In this document: in pieces, positions 5,335-6,333 of the stretch | Position numbering within the stretch: position 1 is the stretch's first letter | Layout: every line of letters starts with the position of its first letter | Assembly: GCA_012519365.1 (NCBI GenBank) | Contig: JAAYQH010000059.1 | Span: 1 to 6,333, forward strand | Length of the DNA stretch: 6,333 nucleotides | Reading direction: 5' to 3' | Source of the DNA: Planctomycetota bacterium | GTDB taxonomy: Bacteria > Planctomycetota > Phycisphaerae > Sedimentisphaerales > Anaerohalosphaeraceae | Program-made: the position numbers and the translations under genes | Notes under the pieces: model-generated | What the model saw: only the letters and a program-made list of their open reading frames with translations | Told to the model about the DNA's origin: nothing | Database searches by the model: none

Positions 5335-6333
5335 TCAATCTTCCTTTTGAGCAGAACCGCCGACGGGGATTTGCAGCATGAATGTCGTCCCCTGTCCGAT
5401 TTCAGTTTGAAATGTCAATTTTCCTCGATGGTGCTGCTCCACAATCGCCTTGACCATGGCCAGTCCCTGACCGGTGCCCTTGGCGTCGGTGTAGCGTTTT
5501 GTTGTAAAGAACCGTTCAAAAATATGCGGCTGAATATCCGCCGGTATGCCCATGGCATCGTCTGAAATCGAGATTTCAACCCACTCGTCCATTGCCCGCG
5601 TACGGACAGAAATTTGTCCGCGGCGATACAGTCCTTTTTCGATTTTTTCTTTGATACTGTCGCCGGCATTGATCAGCAGATTGATAATCGCCTGACTGAT
5701 TTCATCGACGGAGCAATACACCTCCGGCAGGGACGGGTCCAGTTCAGTTTGCACATCCACCGTGTATTTCAACTCGTTGCGAAGCAGTGTCAAAACGCTC
5801 TGTACTGCCCGGTTCAAATCCACCGCAGCCATACGCCGTTCATCCAAATGGGAAAAATCGCGCATCGCCGAAATCAGCGCACTGATCCGTTCAATGCCGT
5901 CAAGGCTTTGGCGAATCGCGTCCGGAGCCTCGGTCAAAATAAACGACATACCTGCCTGCGAGGCGGCGTTGGTTGTCGGTTCAAGCGCCGCCTGGCGAAC
6001 GATTTCAAGCAAATGGCGGTACTGGGCACACAGCGCCTCCCACGCCTCGGCCAAAAAGTGAAGATTGTCACCGATAAACTGGATGGGCGTATTGATTTCG
6101 TGGGCAATGCCGGCCGAGAGCCGTCCCATATTCTGTAAAAGCTGGGACCGTTCAAGATCATTTTGCGTACGACGAAAAGCCGTAATGTCTTCCAGAAAGC
6201 CGTTCCAGAGGTCGGCTCCGTGCCCGTTCTCCCGGCCGGCATAACGGGCAGTATGGCGAATGATGCGAACCGGCTCGCCGATGAGACGATAATCGATTAC
6301 AAATCCCTCGTGTTGTCGGCGGGCCTGCTCAAC
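5335..6333 (-). CDS. PAS sensor histidine kinase, C-terminal part (5' end missing)
   Basis: The frame is open from the right edge to a TGA at 5337-5335, giving the last 332 residues. Numbering from the edge, residues 1-55 are the end of a PAS domain (LWNGFLEDIT at 42-51). The dimerisation region has phospho-acceptor H78 in GIAHEINTPIQ, followed by the long helical insert with IGDNLHFL (87-94) and RDFSH (158-162) that marks a known subgroup of PAS kinases. HATPase_c contains the N box NLLINAGDSI (218-227), FFTTK (275-279) and the G2 box GTGQGL (286-291). The G1 box reads DDAMG (258-262) where DxGxG is usual, so its first glycine is alanine. An internal ATG at 6129 is not the start, since PAS sequence continues in frame before it. 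No membrane segment is seen in this part; the missing N-terminus could hold one. It is the first visible gene of the operon, and the HDOD regulator directly after it is the natural candidate partner. Confidence 0.93.
   Translation of the reverse strand, partial: VEQARRQHEGFVIDYRLIGEPVRIIRHTARYAGRENGHGADLWNGFLEDITAFRRTQNDLERSQLLQNMGRLSAGIAHEINTPIQFIGDNLHFLAEAWEALCAQYRHLLEIVRQAALEPTTNAASQAGMSFILTEAPDAIRQSLDGIERISALISAMRDFSHLDERRMAAVDLNRAVQSVLTLLRNELKYTVDVQTELDPSLPEVYCSVDEISQAIINLLINAGDSIKEKIEKGLYRRGQISVRTRAMDEWVEISISDDAMGIPADIQPHIFERFFTTKRYTDAKGTGQGLAMVKAIVEQHHRGKLTFQTEIGQGTTFMLQIPVGGSAQKED
5340..5346 (-). promoter_or_regulatory. Ribosome binding site deciding the start of the HDOD response regulator
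   Basis: The minus strand reads AAGGAAG here, a good Shine-Dalgarno match, located in the last codons of the upstream kinase gene. The core AGGA is 9 bases from the ATG at 5332 and 3 bases from the TTG at 5338, favouring the ATG. Its place inside the preceding coding sequence implies translational coupling of the two genes. Confidence 0.6.

Noticed and set aside
5336..5338. TTG at 5338 as start of the HDOD regulator
   Set aside because: It lies only 3 bases from the Shine-Dalgarno core, whereas the ATG at 5332 has proper spacing and begins directly at the receiver. It remains possible as a minor start.
6127..6129. ATG at 6129 as start of the upstream kinase
   Set aside because: The frame stays open to the right edge and encodes a PAS ending (GFLEDIT) and linker typical of this kinase type, so the gene is cut by the window rather than starting here.
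1..6333. CRISPR arrays, tRNA or rRNA genes, insertion sequences and attachment sites
   Set aside because: No direct-repeat arrays, tRNA-like cloverleaf, transposase-like frame or terminal inverted repeats were seen. The window is almost fully occupied by four coding regions.

Overview
The window reads as a compact, rather GC-rich bacterial segment with every gene on the minus strand and almost no spare DNA. It most resembles Planctomycetota. The main reason is the gene at the left end: a secreted S9B (dipeptidyl-peptidase IV type) protease whose N-terminal propeller region carries a von Hippel-Lindau (VHL) beta-like domain. From memory, that combination is characteristic of planctomycete peptidases; no search could be run. 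Large PAS-rich soluble sensor kinases and HDOD response regulators also fit, but are less specific.

Layout, in transcription order (right to left). (1) 6333-5335: C-terminal part of a PAS histidine kinase, with its N-terminus off the right edge. (2) 5332-4094: a response regulator with a CheY-like receiver and an HDOD output domain. (3) 4113-1891: a soluble kinase with a receiver at its N-terminus, three PAS-like domains, then HisKA and HATPase_c. These three are packed with a 2-base gap and then a 20-base overlap, so they are almost certainly one operon. (4) 1890-1681: a 210-base spacer with a plausible promoter and a small palindrome, and no convincing terminator. (5) 1680-1: the first 560 residues of the VHL/DPP-IV-type exported peptidase. 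Its catalytic domain lies beyond the left edge.

How the genes may work together. The operon encodes two kinases and two receiver domains but no DNA-binding output. The HDOD protein is therefore the only obvious effector visible, and the second kinase may combine an upstream phosphorelay input (its receiver) with PAS sensing. The peptidase seems to be a separate unit. It is a predicted exported, proline-specific exopeptidase with a domain that keeps most of the human VHL hydroxyproline-pocket residues. This suggests, as inference only, a protease tuned to hydroxyproline-rich proteins such as collagen or plant and algal cell-wall glycoproteins. That is the most interesting feature of the window.
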